Source: Ilumatobacteraceae bacterium (GTDB lineage: Bacteria > Actinomycetota > Acidimicrobiia > Acidimicrobiales > Ilumatobacteraceae). Taken from it: DNA of 39,703 bases. Below, in pieces: positions 8,977-18,826 of this stretch. A program made the translations under genes and the position numbers. The stretch spans positions 1-39,703 of the forward strand of contig JANQZQ010000024.1 in the NCBI GenBank assembly GCA_030728545.1. The letters run 5' to 3'. How positions within the stretch are numbered: the first letter of the stretch is position 1; each line of letters starts with the position of its first letter. Below the pieces are notes generated by a model. The model saw nothing but the letters and a program-made list of their open reading frames with translations, was not told the origin of the DNA and searched no databases.

Positions 8977-9596
8977 AGTTCGCAAGCGCCGTTGTCTTGA
9001 CAAGCCTGATCATGCTGACCAGTTGCGGTCTGCCCAGTGAAGACCGCTTTACACCGCTATCGCGCGACCAGGTGCCTGATGCACTAACAGCTACCAGCAC
9101 CACCACAACGACTACTACATCGGTACCAGTTGAGACCGAAGCACCGTCAACCACAGTGACCGACGTGCTGTATGACCTCGTTGAGTTCTATTTTGTGAGC
9201 GCTAACCGCGTAGTGCGCAGCGAACGTCAGATTGTGAGCCCGGCCACACCCACCCAAGTTGTTGAGACATTACTGCGAGGCCTCGACTCAGCAGCCCAAA
9301 CAGCAGGCTTGCGCAGCGCTTTGCCACGCGGCACCAATGCCACAGTTGAGGTGCGCCGTGGCATCGCCCGCGTCTCGGCCGTCGCCCCGTTTCTGTCTGA
9401 ACTGGAGCCACTCGACCAGCGTTTGGCAATCGCTCAGTTGGTGCTCACACTCACCCGCCGCCCAGGCATCGGCCAAGTAATTTTTGTGGTGGATGGCGCC
9501 GAAATTTCGGTACCCCGCGGCGGTGGTGACCTCACCGTTGCTGGAACACCGGTTACCTATGACGACTACCTTGCGGTGCTCTCCACCCGCGACTAA
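8973..9596 (+). CDS. GerMN-domain lipoprotein (LpqB-like accessory protein)
   Basis: Lipobox LTSC, Thr-rich linker STTTTTTTSVP, GerMN-like core; ATGA overlap with the kinase gene. Confidence 0.8.
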   Translation: MKFASAVVLTSLIMLTSCGLPSEDRFTPLSRDQVPDALTATSTTTTTTTSVPVETEAPSTTVTDVLYDLVEFYFVSANRVVRSERQIVSPATPTQVVETLLRGLDSAAQTAGLRSALPRGTNATVEVRRGIARVSAVAPFLSELEPLDQRLAIAQLVLTLTRRPGIGQVIFVVDGAEISVPRGGGDLTVAGTPVTYDDYLAVLSTRD

Positions 9597-9620
9597 CTCA
9601 ACTCGGGAATTCGTTCGCAG

Positions 9621-10460
9621 CTAGTAACCCAGGCGCTCGATGCGATCAGGTCGTTGTTGCCAGCCGTCGTCAACTACCACAGCCAGCTCGATATGAGCAC
9701 CTTTGGCCAGCTGGAGCCGCACTGCCGTGCCCACTTCTTTCAATACCAAACCACCTTTGCCGATAACCATGCCTTTTTGGCTGTCTCGTTCAACGATGAT
9801 TTCACAGCGAATCCGCGGCCATTCGTATTCCGTTACCCGCGTAGCAATCGAATACGGCAACTCATCGCGCATGCGCCCCAGTAGTTCTTCCCGAACGAGA
9901 TCGGCGATCCACAACATGTCGGGTGTTTCGCGCACCACTTCTGGCGGATACAGCGCCTCGCCAGGTGGCAGACGTTGCGCAATCCAATCCATTAGTTGCT
10001 CAATTCCTTCCCCAGTTTTTGCCGATACCGGAAAATATGCGAGCGCATCGAGTGAGGCCACCGCCAAGAGTTGCTTCATGACCTTGGCGCGCGATGTGGC
10101 ATCGATTTTGTTGACCACCACGAAACTTTCTTTAATGTTCAGCCTGTCTGCTACGAACTGGTCGCCGCGCCCAAAAGGCATGGTTGCATCGATAACCAGA
10201 CCGGTGATGTCAACTTCGCGAACTGCCTCCATAGCAGTTGCATTCACTCGCTTGCCAAGTGCGGTGACGGGCTTGTGAATGCCGGGCGTGTCAACGAACA
10301 CAATCTGAGCGTCGGTGCGATGCACAATGGCTCGTACCCGAGTGCGAGTGGTTTGGGGCTTGTCGGAAACGATTGACACCTTGCGGCCACATGCCGTGTT
10401 GATGATGCTTGACTTACCGACATTGGGGCGCCCGACAAGGCTGACAAACCCGCTATGCAT
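9621..10460 (-). CDS. era: GTPase Era
   Basis: GRPNVGKSSI, DTPGIHKP, NKID, C-terminal KH domain VIGKGG. Confidence 0.96.
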   Translation of the reverse strand: MHSGFVSLVGRPNVGKSSIINTACGRKVSIVSDKPQTTRTRVRAIVHRTDAQIVFVDTPGIHKPVTALGKRVNATAMEAVREVDITGLVIDATMPFGRGDQFVADRLNIKESFVVVNKIDATSRAKVMKQLLAVASLDALAYFPVSAKTGEGIEQLMDWIAQRLPPGEALYPPEVVRETPDMLWIADLVREELLGRMRDELPYSIATRVTEYEWPRIRCEIIVERDSQKGMVIGKGGLVLKEVGTAVRLQLAKGAHIELAVVVDDGWQQRPDRIERLGY

Positions 10461-10532
10461 CGTGCAACGACGCTACTGAGTCATGGGCCACTAAGCCGTT
10501 CTTCACTGTTTTCGTCTGCCAGACTCAACGTC

Positions 10533-10949
10533 ATGGCTGAGCGTCGCAAATGGATCGATCGCATGCAGCCGCAGACTTTGCAGATCGCCACCTGGCTGTT
10601 GTACATCAACGGTTTTTTCGCATTAGTCGAACTCATTGATGGGGGCGGCGTGTTGCATTATTTTCGAGTGCGATACTCATTCGGAATTTTCTTGGGCCTA
10701 ATCATCGTGGCGGCTTACGTGGCGGGCGCTTTTTTGATGGCCAACGAAAGAAAAATCGGCTGGAAGATTTCAGTTGCCGTCGCTGCCACGCCATTCGTGC
10801 TCACCTACATCGCTTATACCCAGCTCAGTGCCCCGCTGCGCTACCGGTTCTTTGGGGCCAGCTTGTTGGCGTTTGCCTTTGACGTGGCCGTTTTAGCCCT
10901 GCTTTTGCACCCCCAAAGCAAAGAACACCAGCGAATCTGGTATCACTAG
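10533..10949 (+). CDS. small integral membrane protein of unknown function
   Basis: Four hydrophobic segments; plausible ATG at 10533 (MAERRKWIDRMQ...). Confidence 0.7.
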   Translation: MAERRKWIDRMQPQTLQIATWLLYINGFFALVELIDGGGVLHYFRVRYSFGIFLGLIIVAAYVAGAFLMANERKIGWKISVAVAATPFVLTYIAYTQLSAPLRYRFFGASLLAFAFDVAVLALLLHPQSKEHQRIWYH

Positions 10950-10952
10950 AGC

Positions 10953-11414
10953 ATGACCAAAACAATCATGAAGGGTGCCGACGGCGTCAAAGCCCACGTC
11001 GGCAAGCACCTCGGCTACAGCGACTACCTCACCGTGACCCAAGAGATGATCAACACCTTTGCTGATGCAACCGGTGACCACCAGTGGATTCACGTGGATA
11101 TTGAAAAGGCCAAGCAGGGACCCTTTGGCGCACCCATCGCCCACGGTTATCTCACATTGTCACTCGGGCCAACCTTGCTGCCGCAGATCTATGGCGTTGA
11201 AGGTGCAGTGATGGGCGTCAACTACGGCACCAACAAGGTGCGGTTTCCATCGCCAGTGCCCGTGGGTTCGCGCCTGCGCGTTGGCGCAAAGTTACTTGAG
11301 GCCCAAGACGTTGCTGGCGGCATTCAAACCACCATTGAAGCTACGTTCGAAATCGAAGGCGCCGCCAAGCCAAGTTGTGTCGCTGAGCTGGTCTTTCGCA
11401 CCTACTTCGCTTAG
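10953..11414 (+). CDS. MaoC-like (R)-specific enoyl-CoA hydratase
   Basis: HLGYSDYLTVTQEMINTFADATGDHQWIHVD and PIAHGYLTLSL MaoC motifs. Confidence 0.93.
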   Translation: MTKTIMKGADGVKAHVGKHLGYSDYLTVTQEMINTFADATGDHQWIHVDIEKAKQGPFGAPIAHGYLTLSLGPTLLPQIYGVEGAVMGVNYGTNKVRFPSPVPVGSRLRVGAKLLEAQDVAGGIQTTIEATFEIEGAAKPSCVAELVFRTYFA

Positions 11415-12379
11415 CGAAACTGTTTCGCCACAGCGGCGAACAAATCCAACGTGGTGGTATCGGGATAATCGGCGCACCACGGCACGAAGCCCACGCAACC
11501 AAGCCCCACATACTCAGCAACTTTTTCACTCACTTGTTCGGGCGTTCCGACGAGCGACGTGGCCTTCCACTGCTCGAGCGGGTGGCCCCACAGACTTTGT
11601 GACCCAGCTGCGTCAAGTTCTTTCTGCGTTTCGCGCATGAATACCTCGGGCGACCACGTGAGTTTGATTTCGTCAAAGTCGCGACCCACTGCCACGCAGT
11701 GCTCCGCCAGGATGTTCTTCTTTCGTTTGAAGTCTTCGACGGTGCCCCCAAAGTTGGCGTAGTCGGCGTGCCGCGCCACCACTCGCAGGGTGAGTTGCTC
11801 TCCGCCGCCTCCTATCCAAATCGGTGGATGCGGCTTTTGCACGGGCTTGGGGTCGCAATTGCCGCGGTCAAGTTTGTAGTACTTGCCGTTGTAGGTGGTT
11901 TCTTTCTCCGACCACATGGATTTAACGATCTCCACACTTTCGCGCAACATGCCAATGCGATCTTTGGGCGCCGGAAACTCGTAGCCGTAACCCCGACATT
12001 CGTTTTCATACCAACCAGCGCCAATCCCCCAATCGAGCCGTCCGCCGCTGATCACGTCGATAGTTGAGGTGATTTTGGCCAACAGCGCCGGCTCGCGATA
12101 CAAGTTGCAGCCCACCATTTGACCGAGACGAATCCGGGAAGTTCGTTGACTGATCGCTGCAATCGTGGTCCAACACTCGAACACTGCTTCGTGGGCGGGC
12201 TTGGGCACATTATGAAAATGGTCGTACACCCAAATGGAGTCGTAGCCCAGTTGTTCGGCGCGCACTGCAATCTCCACCGCCTTGGCCCACTTGGCCTGGT
12301 CGTCGGGAATACTCCGCAGTTCCATCTTCCAGCCTTGCGGCATGAAAACACCAAAGATCACTTTGTTGGCAGCGGTCAT
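11411..12379 (-). CDS. LLM-class F420-dependent oxidoreductase
   Basis: Luciferase-like fold motifs: LGYDSIWVYDHF, RIRLGQMVGCNLYREPALLAK, DWGIGAGWYENE. Confidence 0.88.
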   Translation of the reverse strand: MTAANKVIFGVFMPQGWKMELRSIPDDQAKWAKAVEIAVRAEQLGYDSIWVYDHFHNVPKPAHEAVFECWTTIAAISQRTSRIRLGQMVGCNLYREPALLAKITSTIDVISGGRLDWGIGAGWYENECRGYGYEFPAPKDRIGMLRESVEIVKSMWSEKETTYNGKYYKLDRGNCDPKPVQKPHPPIWIGGGGEQLTLRVVARHADYANFGGTVEDFKRKKNILAEHCVAVGRDFDEIKLTWSPEVFMRETQKELDAAGSQSLWGHPLEQWKATSLVGTPEQVSEKVAEYVGLGCVGFVPWCADYPDTTTLDLFAAVAKQFR

Positions 12380-13596
12380 AGTGGCAAGTCTCCTGTCGCA
12401 GATTTGGTGGTTCCATGGTCTTTATAGGCCGCAATCGTGCGCTGAGCGATTCGCATTTGGTGCACCTCATCAGCACCGTCGGCGAACCGGCTCCAACGCG
12501 CTTGTTGCAACATGTGGGCCAGCGGCGTGTCGTTGGAGTACCCAAGTGCACCGTGCACCTGAATGGCGCGGTCAACTATTTGCCACAAACTGTTGGCCAC
12601 GAAGTGCTTGGCCATCGACACCTCAGAAGTGAATGGCAAACCTTTTTCAATCTTGTACGCCGCATGCAGCACCATGAGCTTGCACTGATATAGCTCCATC
12701 GCTGAATCTGCGATCAGCCATTGGATGCCTTGTTTTTCTGCCAACAGTGAGCCGTGCGAAAAACGATTCAGCGAACGATCCACCATCATGTCGAGGGCGG
12801 TCTCGGCTTGGCCAATCCAGCGCATGCAGTGGGCCAAGCGCGCCGGGCCGAGTCGATACTGCCCAAGCAGGTGCCCTTGCCCACGCCCACCCAACATCTG
12901 ACTTTGATGCACTCGCAGGTCCTTGATTTCGATCTCGCAATGGTTGTGACCACCCGACATGGTTTCGATGTCGCGAACGATGTTGAAGCCTTCACTGGGA
13001 ATATCAACAATGAAACACGAGTTGGCGGCTTGCGGCAGGTCTGGGTCATCCTCGGTGCGTGCCACGAGCAAGGCGAACTGCGCACCCCGCGCCCCAGAGA
13101 TAAACCACTTATGGCCGTTGATTACCCATTCATCGCCGTCTTGATACGCGTGCGTACGAATCAAAGTCGGGTCGCTACCGGCCACTTCAGGCTCGGTCAT
13201 TGCAAAACATGAACGAGCTGTACCTGCGCAGAGTGGTTTCAAATACTTTTCTTTCTGCTCGGGTGTCGCCCAATGCATCAACGTGTGTTGGTTGCCCTCA
13301 TCGGGGGCCTGGGCATTGAGCACGAATGGTCCGATGCTGACTTTGGCTGCTTCGGCAGACACTGCGGCCATCGCGGTCGGGCCAAGACCCATGCCACCCC
13401 ATTCCGCAGGCATATGCGGGAGCCACAATTTTGCTTCGTCACGTGCCTTGGCACGCAATTCGACAATCGCTTTCACCACCTGTTTGCGTTCGCTTTGATC
13501 GGTGGCGTCCCAACGTGGGCGTACGACATCGTCCATGAACGTGCGCACCCGCAGGCGAACGTCTTCGACTTCGGGTGGAAAAGAGAAATCAATCAT
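12376..13596 (-). CDS. acyl-CoA dehydrogenase
   Basis: CFAMTEPEVAGSDPT, WVINGHKWFISGA, QVHGALGYSNDTPLA; likely start at MIDFSFPPE (13596). Confidence 0.94.
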   Translation of the reverse strand: MIDFSFPPEVEDVRLRVRTFMDDVVRPRWDATDQSERKQVVKAIVELRAKARDEAKLWLPHMPAEWGGMGLGPTAMAAVSAEAAKVSIGPFVLNAQAPDEGNQHTLMHWATPEQKEKYLKPLCAGTARSCFAMTEPEVAGSDPTLIRTHAYQDGDEWVINGHKWFISGARGAQFALLVARTEDDPDLPQAANSCFIVDIPSEGFNIVRDIETMSGGHNHCEIEIKDLRVHQSQMLGGRGQGHLLGQYRLGPARLAHCMRWIGQAETALDMMVDRSLNRFSHGSLLAEKQGIQWLIADSAMELYQCKLMVLHAAYKIEKGLPFTSEVSMAKHFVANSLWQIVDRAIQVHGALGYSNDTPLAHMLQQARWSRFADGADEVHQMRIAQRTIAAYKDHGTTKSATGDLPL

Positions 13597-13657
13597 GTGA
13601 CCAGTGTGCCTTACCACTGCCGACAATCACGAAGCCAGCTCACCGTAGTCTTGCCTC

Positions 13658-14380
13658 GTGAGCACGGTGGACAAACCCGACCGCAAAAGTTGGGATACCG
13701 CGGCCCTTCCCGTTGGTGAGGCCAAGGCGGTCGCAGTACGCCAGATGTTTGACACCATCGCCCCCCGTTACGACCTAGTGAACCGCATCATGACCTTTCG
13801 CCTTGACGTGCGCTGGCGCCGCAGCACGGTGGCGGCACTGGCCCTCGGTGATGGTGCTCTTGTGTTGGATGTAGCCAGCGGTACCGGGGATTTGTGCCGT
13901 GAACTCAGCCGCCAGCGCCTGCAGCCCTTGTCATGCGATTTTTCATTTGGCATGCTGGCTGCCGACACAAGCCACGCCCCGCGCGTGCAAAGCGACGCCC
14001 AACGCCTGGCAATTCGCACAGGAGGCGTAGATGGCATTACGTGCGGTTTCGCACTGCGAAACTTTGTTGACCTATCAGCACTGTTTGCCGAGTTGGCCCG
14101 AGTGGTGCGCCCAGGTGGCCGAGTAGCGCTGCTAGATGTTTCGGTTCCCACCAATCCCTTGATCCGCTATGGGAACTCGCTGTATTTCGGCAAAGTAGTG
14201 CCGCGAATCGGTGCGCTGTTGTCAGATCGCGCTGCGTATCGATATTTGCCCCGCAGTGTTTCGTACCTTCCAGCACCGCCCGAACTTTGTGCAATGTTGT
14301 CACGCGCAGGCTTTGTTGAGGTCAAGCACCGCCAACTGTCGGGTGGTCTGGTGCAGCTGCTTACTGCTACGCGGGCCTGA
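13658..14380 (+). CDS. menG: demethylmenaquinone methyltransferase
   Basis: FDTIAPRYDLVNRIMTFRLDVRWRR, LDVASGTGDL, GFALRNF; GTG start; in men cluster. Confidence 0.93.
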   Translation: MSTVDKPDRKSWDTAALPVGEAKAVAVRQMFDTIAPRYDLVNRIMTFRLDVRWRRSTVAALALGDGALVLDVASGTGDLCRELSRQRLQPLSCDFSFGMLAADTSHAPRVQSDAQRLAIRTGGVDGITCGFALRNFVDLSALFAELARVVRPGGRVALLDVSVPTNPLIRYGNSLYFGKVVPRIGALLSDRAAYRYLPRSVSYLPAPPELCAMLSRAGFVEVKHRQLSGGLVQLLTATRA

Positions 14381-15588
14381 TGATGTATCGGTTCACAACG
14401 CGTCCGCTTAGTGACTTTGTCGATGAAGTGCCCGACCTCAACGACGTAGCGGGCGACGATGGCGTGTTGTTCGTGCGCGATGGCACAGGTTTTGCCGGGG
14501 TCGAGAGTGTTGCGCGGGTATCGCTGAGTGAGTGCGCCGATTTTTTCGCACAATCCACGATTGATGATCGTGTGGATGCGCCCGGCTCGCGCGGTGTTGC
14601 CTTTGGCTGGTATCCCTTTGGTGGCGTTGGCGGCGAAGCGATCATTCCAGCAATTTGTGTGGGTAAGCACTCGTCGATGCCGCCATGGGTGACGTATGTC
14701 GAGGGCAACGAGTCGCAGGTTGCCGCAGCGCTCGCACCTCGTCACGCGCCAACGACTGAGGCTGGTTCGTTTACTATTCGACCAGGTGTCGAAGTCGCGC
14801 AGTATCTGGCGGCAGTGGCCGCAGTTCGCGACGCGGTGCGCGATGGTGAAATCACCAAGGCTGTCATTGCCCGCGACATTCTGGTCGAGTCATCGCAACC
14901 CATCGCGGTAAACGCACTCTTGCGTCGACTGAAGGCATCATTTGGCTCGAGCTATCGCTACAGCATCGATGGCCTGGTCGGGGCTTCACCTGAACTCTTA
15001 GTTGCACGCCAAGGTGATGTGGTGACGAGTCACCCTCTGGCCGGCACCGCGCCACGTACGGGTAACCCGACTACCGACGATCAACTGGCACAGCAACTGC
15101 GAGCGAGTGCCAAGAACCAAATCGAGCATCGCGTGGTCATCGACATGGTGCACGACACGTTGTTGCCGTGGTGTTCATATCTTGACTGGCAACCTGAGCC
15201 CGATGTGGTTGCAGTCGCCAACGTGCAGCATCTTGGCACGTTGATCGAGGGCCGACTCTCGCAACCCATCCCCCATGTGCTGCGGCTGGTTGAGGCATTG
15301 TCACCGACACCAGCCTTGGGTGGGTTTCCGCGCGATGCAGCACTGCGGCTTATCGCCCAACACGAAGGCATGCAGCGAGGTCGTTATGGCGGTGCCGTCG
15401 GGTGGTGTGATCGTGACGGCAACGGCACTTGGGCAGTAGCGATTCGATGTGCGGAGTTGAGTAGCGACCGCCGCACGGCCCGACTGTTTGCTGGCGGCGG
15501 CATCGTTGCCGATAGTGAGCCCCTGGCCGAACTCGACGAAACTCAAGCCAAGTTTCAGGCCATGTTGTCGGCGCTGGTGCGACCGTAG
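14380..15588 (+). CDS. menF: isochorismate synthase
   Basis: Chorismate-binding motifs: KAVIARDI, ASPELLVARQGDVVTSHPLAGTAPR, HRVVIDMVHDTL, PTPALGGFPRDAAL. Confidence 0.93.
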   Translation: MMYRFTTRPLSDFVDEVPDLNDVAGDDGVLFVRDGTGFAGVESVARVSLSECADFFAQSTIDDRVDAPGSRGVAFGWYPFGGVGGEAIIPAICVGKHSSMPPWVTYVEGNESQVAAALAPRHAPTTEAGSFTIRPGVEVAQYLAAVAAVRDAVRDGEITKAVIARDILVESSQPIAVNALLRRLKASFGSSYRYSIDGLVGASPELLVARQGDVVTSHPLAGTAPRTGNPTTDDQLAQQLRASAKNQIEHRVVIDMVHDTLLPWCSYLDWQPEPDVVAVANVQHLGTLIEGRLSQPIPHVLRLVEALSPTPALGGFPRDAALRLIAQHEGMQRGRYGGAVGWCDRDGNGTWAVAIRCAELSSDRRTARLFAGGGIVADSEPLAELDETQAKFQAMLSALVRP

Positions 15589-15596
15589 GCCTCTGC

Positions 15597-17291
15597 CTAC
15601 AACGTGGCGTTAACAGCGGCGATGATCGCCTGGTGCACCACATCGTGCTGCACCACGTTTTCTTCGCGACTCGTTTTAACCACAGTCACTCGGGGGCCTG
15701 CGAGTTGCACGGCGTCGAGCAGTTGCTGTGATGTTGCAGCAACTTGGGTGGCCACACCGTGAGCCGCAGCCAAGCCAACTAAGTCGGCTCGATGCGGTGT
15801 GCCAAACAAACGTTCAAAGGTGTCGCTGCCTAAGGTCGCGCGTTGCGGCAAGAACGAAAAAATGCCCCCACCACGGTTGTCAACTACCACTACTCGCAGA
15901 TCCACAGATCGCTCGGCAATACCTAGCAACCCGTTGATGTCATGCATGAAGGCAATGTCACCGATGAGCAAACCCGTCGGTGCTCGTGATGCAGCAGCAA
16001 TGCCCACGGCAGTTGACACCACACCGTCAATGCCGTTCACCCCGCGGTTGGAGTGCATCACCAAGTGATCGCAAGCGCCGGCGTACCACTCGACATCTCG
16101 AATAGGCATCGAAGACGACACCACGAGGTTTGCGTTGGCTGGCAATGTAGCCACCAACGTGCGCGCTACGCCTGGTTCGCTGAGCACTGGTTCGACATCA
16201 AGGGTTTGTGCAACGATCCGGCGGGCAGCGGCTTCGGCGCGCTGCCAACGCTCGCTCCATTCAGCATCGACTGGGGCTGTCACCCGCATGATGTCGGCGC
16301 AAATTGTCGCAGGGTCGCCTACGACATGCAGCGACACGCGACGATCAGGGTCGATCAAAAACGGCGACGCACTCACTGCAACGATGTCAGCACCAGACTC
16401 GCGCAGCCAGCCATTAACCACCTTCGACGCTGGCAAGGTTCCTAGTCGCAGCACCACCTCTGGGGTGAAGTTGCGCGCCACGTCAGCATCTCGCAGCCAC
16501 GCATCAGCATGACGAATTGCATTTGGGTTATCAGTGCGCGAGCCACCGAGCGGGTCGGCCAAAATCGGCCAGCGCAAATGCGCTGCCAAGGCAGCCACTA
16601 CTTGCTGTTCGGCACCCCGCGCCCCCGCCACGATCACACCGCGACGACCGTCAAGATGCGTTGCCAATTGGCTGAGCACATTGGTGCCAAGCGCAGCCGT
16701 CTTCGGGCGGTTCAGCGAGGCGGTTTCGTCACGCGGCACCACGAGCGGAGTGCCTGCATCAAGTAGTGGCTCGCGGAAAGGCAAGTTGAGATGCACAGGT
16801 CCAGCTCGCTCGGCTTGCGTCGCACCCAGCGCGCGTCGCGCGGTGCGTCGCCAAGTGTTGGTGTCGTCATCATCTGGCACTCCGGCATCAATGAACAGTC
16901 GCACAGCATTGCCGTACAAGTTGCGCTGATCAATTGTTTGTGCAGCACCAACACCTTGCAGTTCAGGAGGTCGATCCGCAGTCATCACCAAGAGCGGCAC
17001 TTCGTTGTGTGATGCCTCGATGATTGCCGGATAAAAATTGGCAGCGGCGGTTCCAGACGTGCACAGCAGCAACGTGGCTAGCCGTGTGACTGTCGAGATG
17101 CCCAGGGCAGCAAACGCCGCACTGCGTTCATCGTGAAACACATGCAAGGTGATGTCTGGTGCACTCGCGAGTGCCACCACCATTGGGGTCGAGCGCGAGC
17201 CCGGGGCCACTACAGCATGGCGCACGCCGAGACGGCACCATTCATCGACCACCGTGGCACAGAACGAAGCGGTCACATTCGTCGATTGCAT
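15597..17291 (-). CDS. menD: 2-succinyl-5-enolpyruvyl-6-hydroxy-3-cyclohexene-1-carboxylate synthase
   Basis: VVAPGSRSTPMVVAL, LLCTSGTAAANFYPAIIEA, RGVNGIDGVVSTAVG, DNRGGGIFSFLPQ. Confidence 0.96.
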   Translation of the reverse strand: MQSTNVTASFCATVVDEWCRLGVRHAVVAPGSRSTPMVVALASAPDITLHVFHDERSAAFAALGISTVTRLATLLLCTSGTAAANFYPAIIEASHNEVPLLVMTADRPPELQGVGAAQTIDQRNLYGNAVRLFIDAGVPDDDDTNTWRRTARRALGATQAERAGPVHLNLPFREPLLDAGTPLVVPRDETASLNRPKTAALGTNVLSQLATHLDGRRGVIVAGARGAEQQVVAALAAHLRWPILADPLGGSRTDNPNAIRHADAWLRDADVARNFTPEVVLRLGTLPASKVVNGWLRESGADIVAVSASPFLIDPDRRVSLHVVGDPATICADIMRVTAPVDAEWSERWQRAEAAARRIVAQTLDVEPVLSEPGVARTLVATLPANANLVVSSSMPIRDVEWYAGACDHLVMHSNRGVNGIDGVVSTAVGIAAASRAPTGLLIGDIAFMHDINGLLGIAERSVDLRVVVVDNRGGGIFSFLPQRATLGSDTFERLFGTPHRADLVGLAAAHGVATQVAATSQQLLDAVQLAGPRVTVVKTSREENVVQHDVVHQAIIAAVNATL

Positions 17292-17309
17292 GCCTCTATC
17301 GTGGCAGCA

Positions 17310-18029
17310 ATGCGGGTAGAAGTGGTTTCAGACCTGGTGTGTCCTTGGTGCTACATCGGCAAACGGCGCTTTGACAACGCCGTTGCTCAAGTCGCTGCCC
17401 AACGTGCTACCCCACGTGCTAGCCCAGTCAGCTCGCCCGCTGTCACCATCACGTATCGGGCCTACCAGCTCGACCCCGGGGCCCCGCAAGACACGGCACC
17501 CGAGCCAGTGCGCGATGTGTATGCCCGCAAGTTTGGTGGCGTCGCTCGAGCCGACGAAATTTTGGCCAACGTAACAGCCGTGGCCCGTGACGAAGGCATC
17601 ACCTTCAACATGCACGATGCAGTGCGCGCCAACACGCTGCGTGCCCATCGTCTGCTCAAGTTGGTTGAACTCGAAGCCCCGTTGTTGCAAGCTGCAGTTA
17701 ATGAATCGATCATGGCGGCCTATTTCACCGAAGGACGCAATATCGCCGACGTAGCCACACTCATCGACTGCGCGGCACGCGTTGGTTTTTCATCAAGCGC
17801 CACCGCTGAACAGCTCGTCGGCGACGGTATCAGTAATGGTGTCAGTAATGGTGTCAGTGAAGGTGCCAGCAGCATCACTGCCCGCGCAGTGGCAGCCGAT
17901 TTACTGTGGGCCGCCGACCGCGACATCACCGCGGTGCCCACATTTGTGATCAACGACTCGTTCGCCGTGCCTGGCGCGCAAGACACCTCCACCTTCGTGC
18001 GTCTTTTGACCAAAATGTCCAATCAATGA
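17310..18029 (+). CDS. DsbA-family FrnE-like oxidoreductase
   Basis: MRVEVVSDLVCPWCYIGKRRF CxxC motif, TAVPTFVIND; start at ATG 17310. Confidence 0.88.
   Translation: MRVEVVSDLVCPWCYIGKRRFDNAVAQVAAQRATPRASPVSSPAVTITYRAYQLDPGAPQDTAPEPVRDVYARKFGGVARADEILANVTAVARDEGITFNMHDAVRANTLRAHRLLKLVELEAPLLQAAVNESIMAAYFTEGRNIADVATLIDCAARVGFSSSATAEQLVGDGISNGVSNGVSEGASSITARAVAADLLWAADRDITAVPTFVINDSFAVPGAQDTSTFVRLLTKMSNQ
17826..17873 (+). repeat. four in-frame copies of a degenerate 12-bp tandem repeat
   Basis: GGTATCAGTAAT / GGTGTCAGTAAT / GGTGTCAGTGAA / GGTGCCAGCAGC, encoding GISN-GVSN-GVSE-GASS. Confidence 0.9.
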
Positions 18030-18826
18030 CGGCCCCACTTCACCAACTCGCTCATGAAGTGATCGGCGACGGGCCCCACCCGTTGGTATTTGTACACGGC
18101 TTCACCCAAACTCGCACGTCGTGGCGCACCGTCGCTCAGACCGTTGTGGCGGGTGTACCGGCGTCGCGCGCAATGCTCATTGACCTGCCAGGTCACGGCG
18201 AGTCACAGCAGGTTGCGGCTGATATTGCCGAGTCTGCTCGACTCGTCACCGAATGCGGCGGCCAAGCCACGTACATCGGTTACTCGCTGGGGGCACGCGT
18301 GGTGCTCCACGCATTGATCAACCAGCCGAACGCTGTGCAACGGGCTGTGGTCATCAGCGGCACGGCAGGTCTTGCAACACCTGCCGAACGCGACGAGCGA
18401 GTTGCTGCCGACGAACTGCTTGCCCAACGGATTGAAGCGATCGGTGTTGAGGCGTTTGTCGACGAGTGGCTGGCACTCCCCTTATTTGCCGATGTGCCGC
18501 TGGCAGCAAATCAGCGCCGCGAGCGACTCACCAATACTGCGCAGGGCTTGGCCACCAGCCTGCGACGCTGCGGGCAAGGCACACAGACACCGTTGTGGAA
18601 CGAGTTGGCGCAGATCACCACCCCACTCCTGGCCATTGCTGGCTCACTTGATGCAAAATACGTAGCCCACGCTCGACGGTTGGCGACCACAGCACCGCAG
18701 GCCACGTTGCGAATCATCCCCGACGCCGGCCACGCCACGCATTTGGTCGCCCCGCAGCTAGTGGCTGACGAAATTATTCACTGGATTACCAACCCCACGG
18801 CATACAGCACACCCACCACGAGTTGA
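18026..18826 (+). CDS. menH: alpha/beta hydrolase, probable SHCHC synthase
   Basis: LVFVHGFTQTRTSWR, DLPGHGES, GYSLGARVVL, DAGHATH; ATGA overlap with the FrnE-like gene, men cluster. Confidence 0.82.
   Translation: MTAPLHQLAHEVIGDGPHPLVFVHGFTQTRTSWRTVAQTVVAGVPASRAMLIDLPGHGESQQVAADIAESARLVTECGGQATYIGYSLGARVVLHALINQPNAVQRAVVISGTAGLATPAERDERVAADELLAQRIEAIGVEAFVDEWLALPLFADVPLAANQRRERLTNTAQGLATSLRRCGQGTQTPLWNELAQITTPLLAIAGSLDAKYVAHARRLATTAPQATLRIIPDAGHATHLVAPQLVADEIIHWITNPTAYSTPTTS

Noticed and set aside
14167-14745. 192-aa minus-strand ORF
   Set aside because: Antisense to menG/menF; no recognisable motif.
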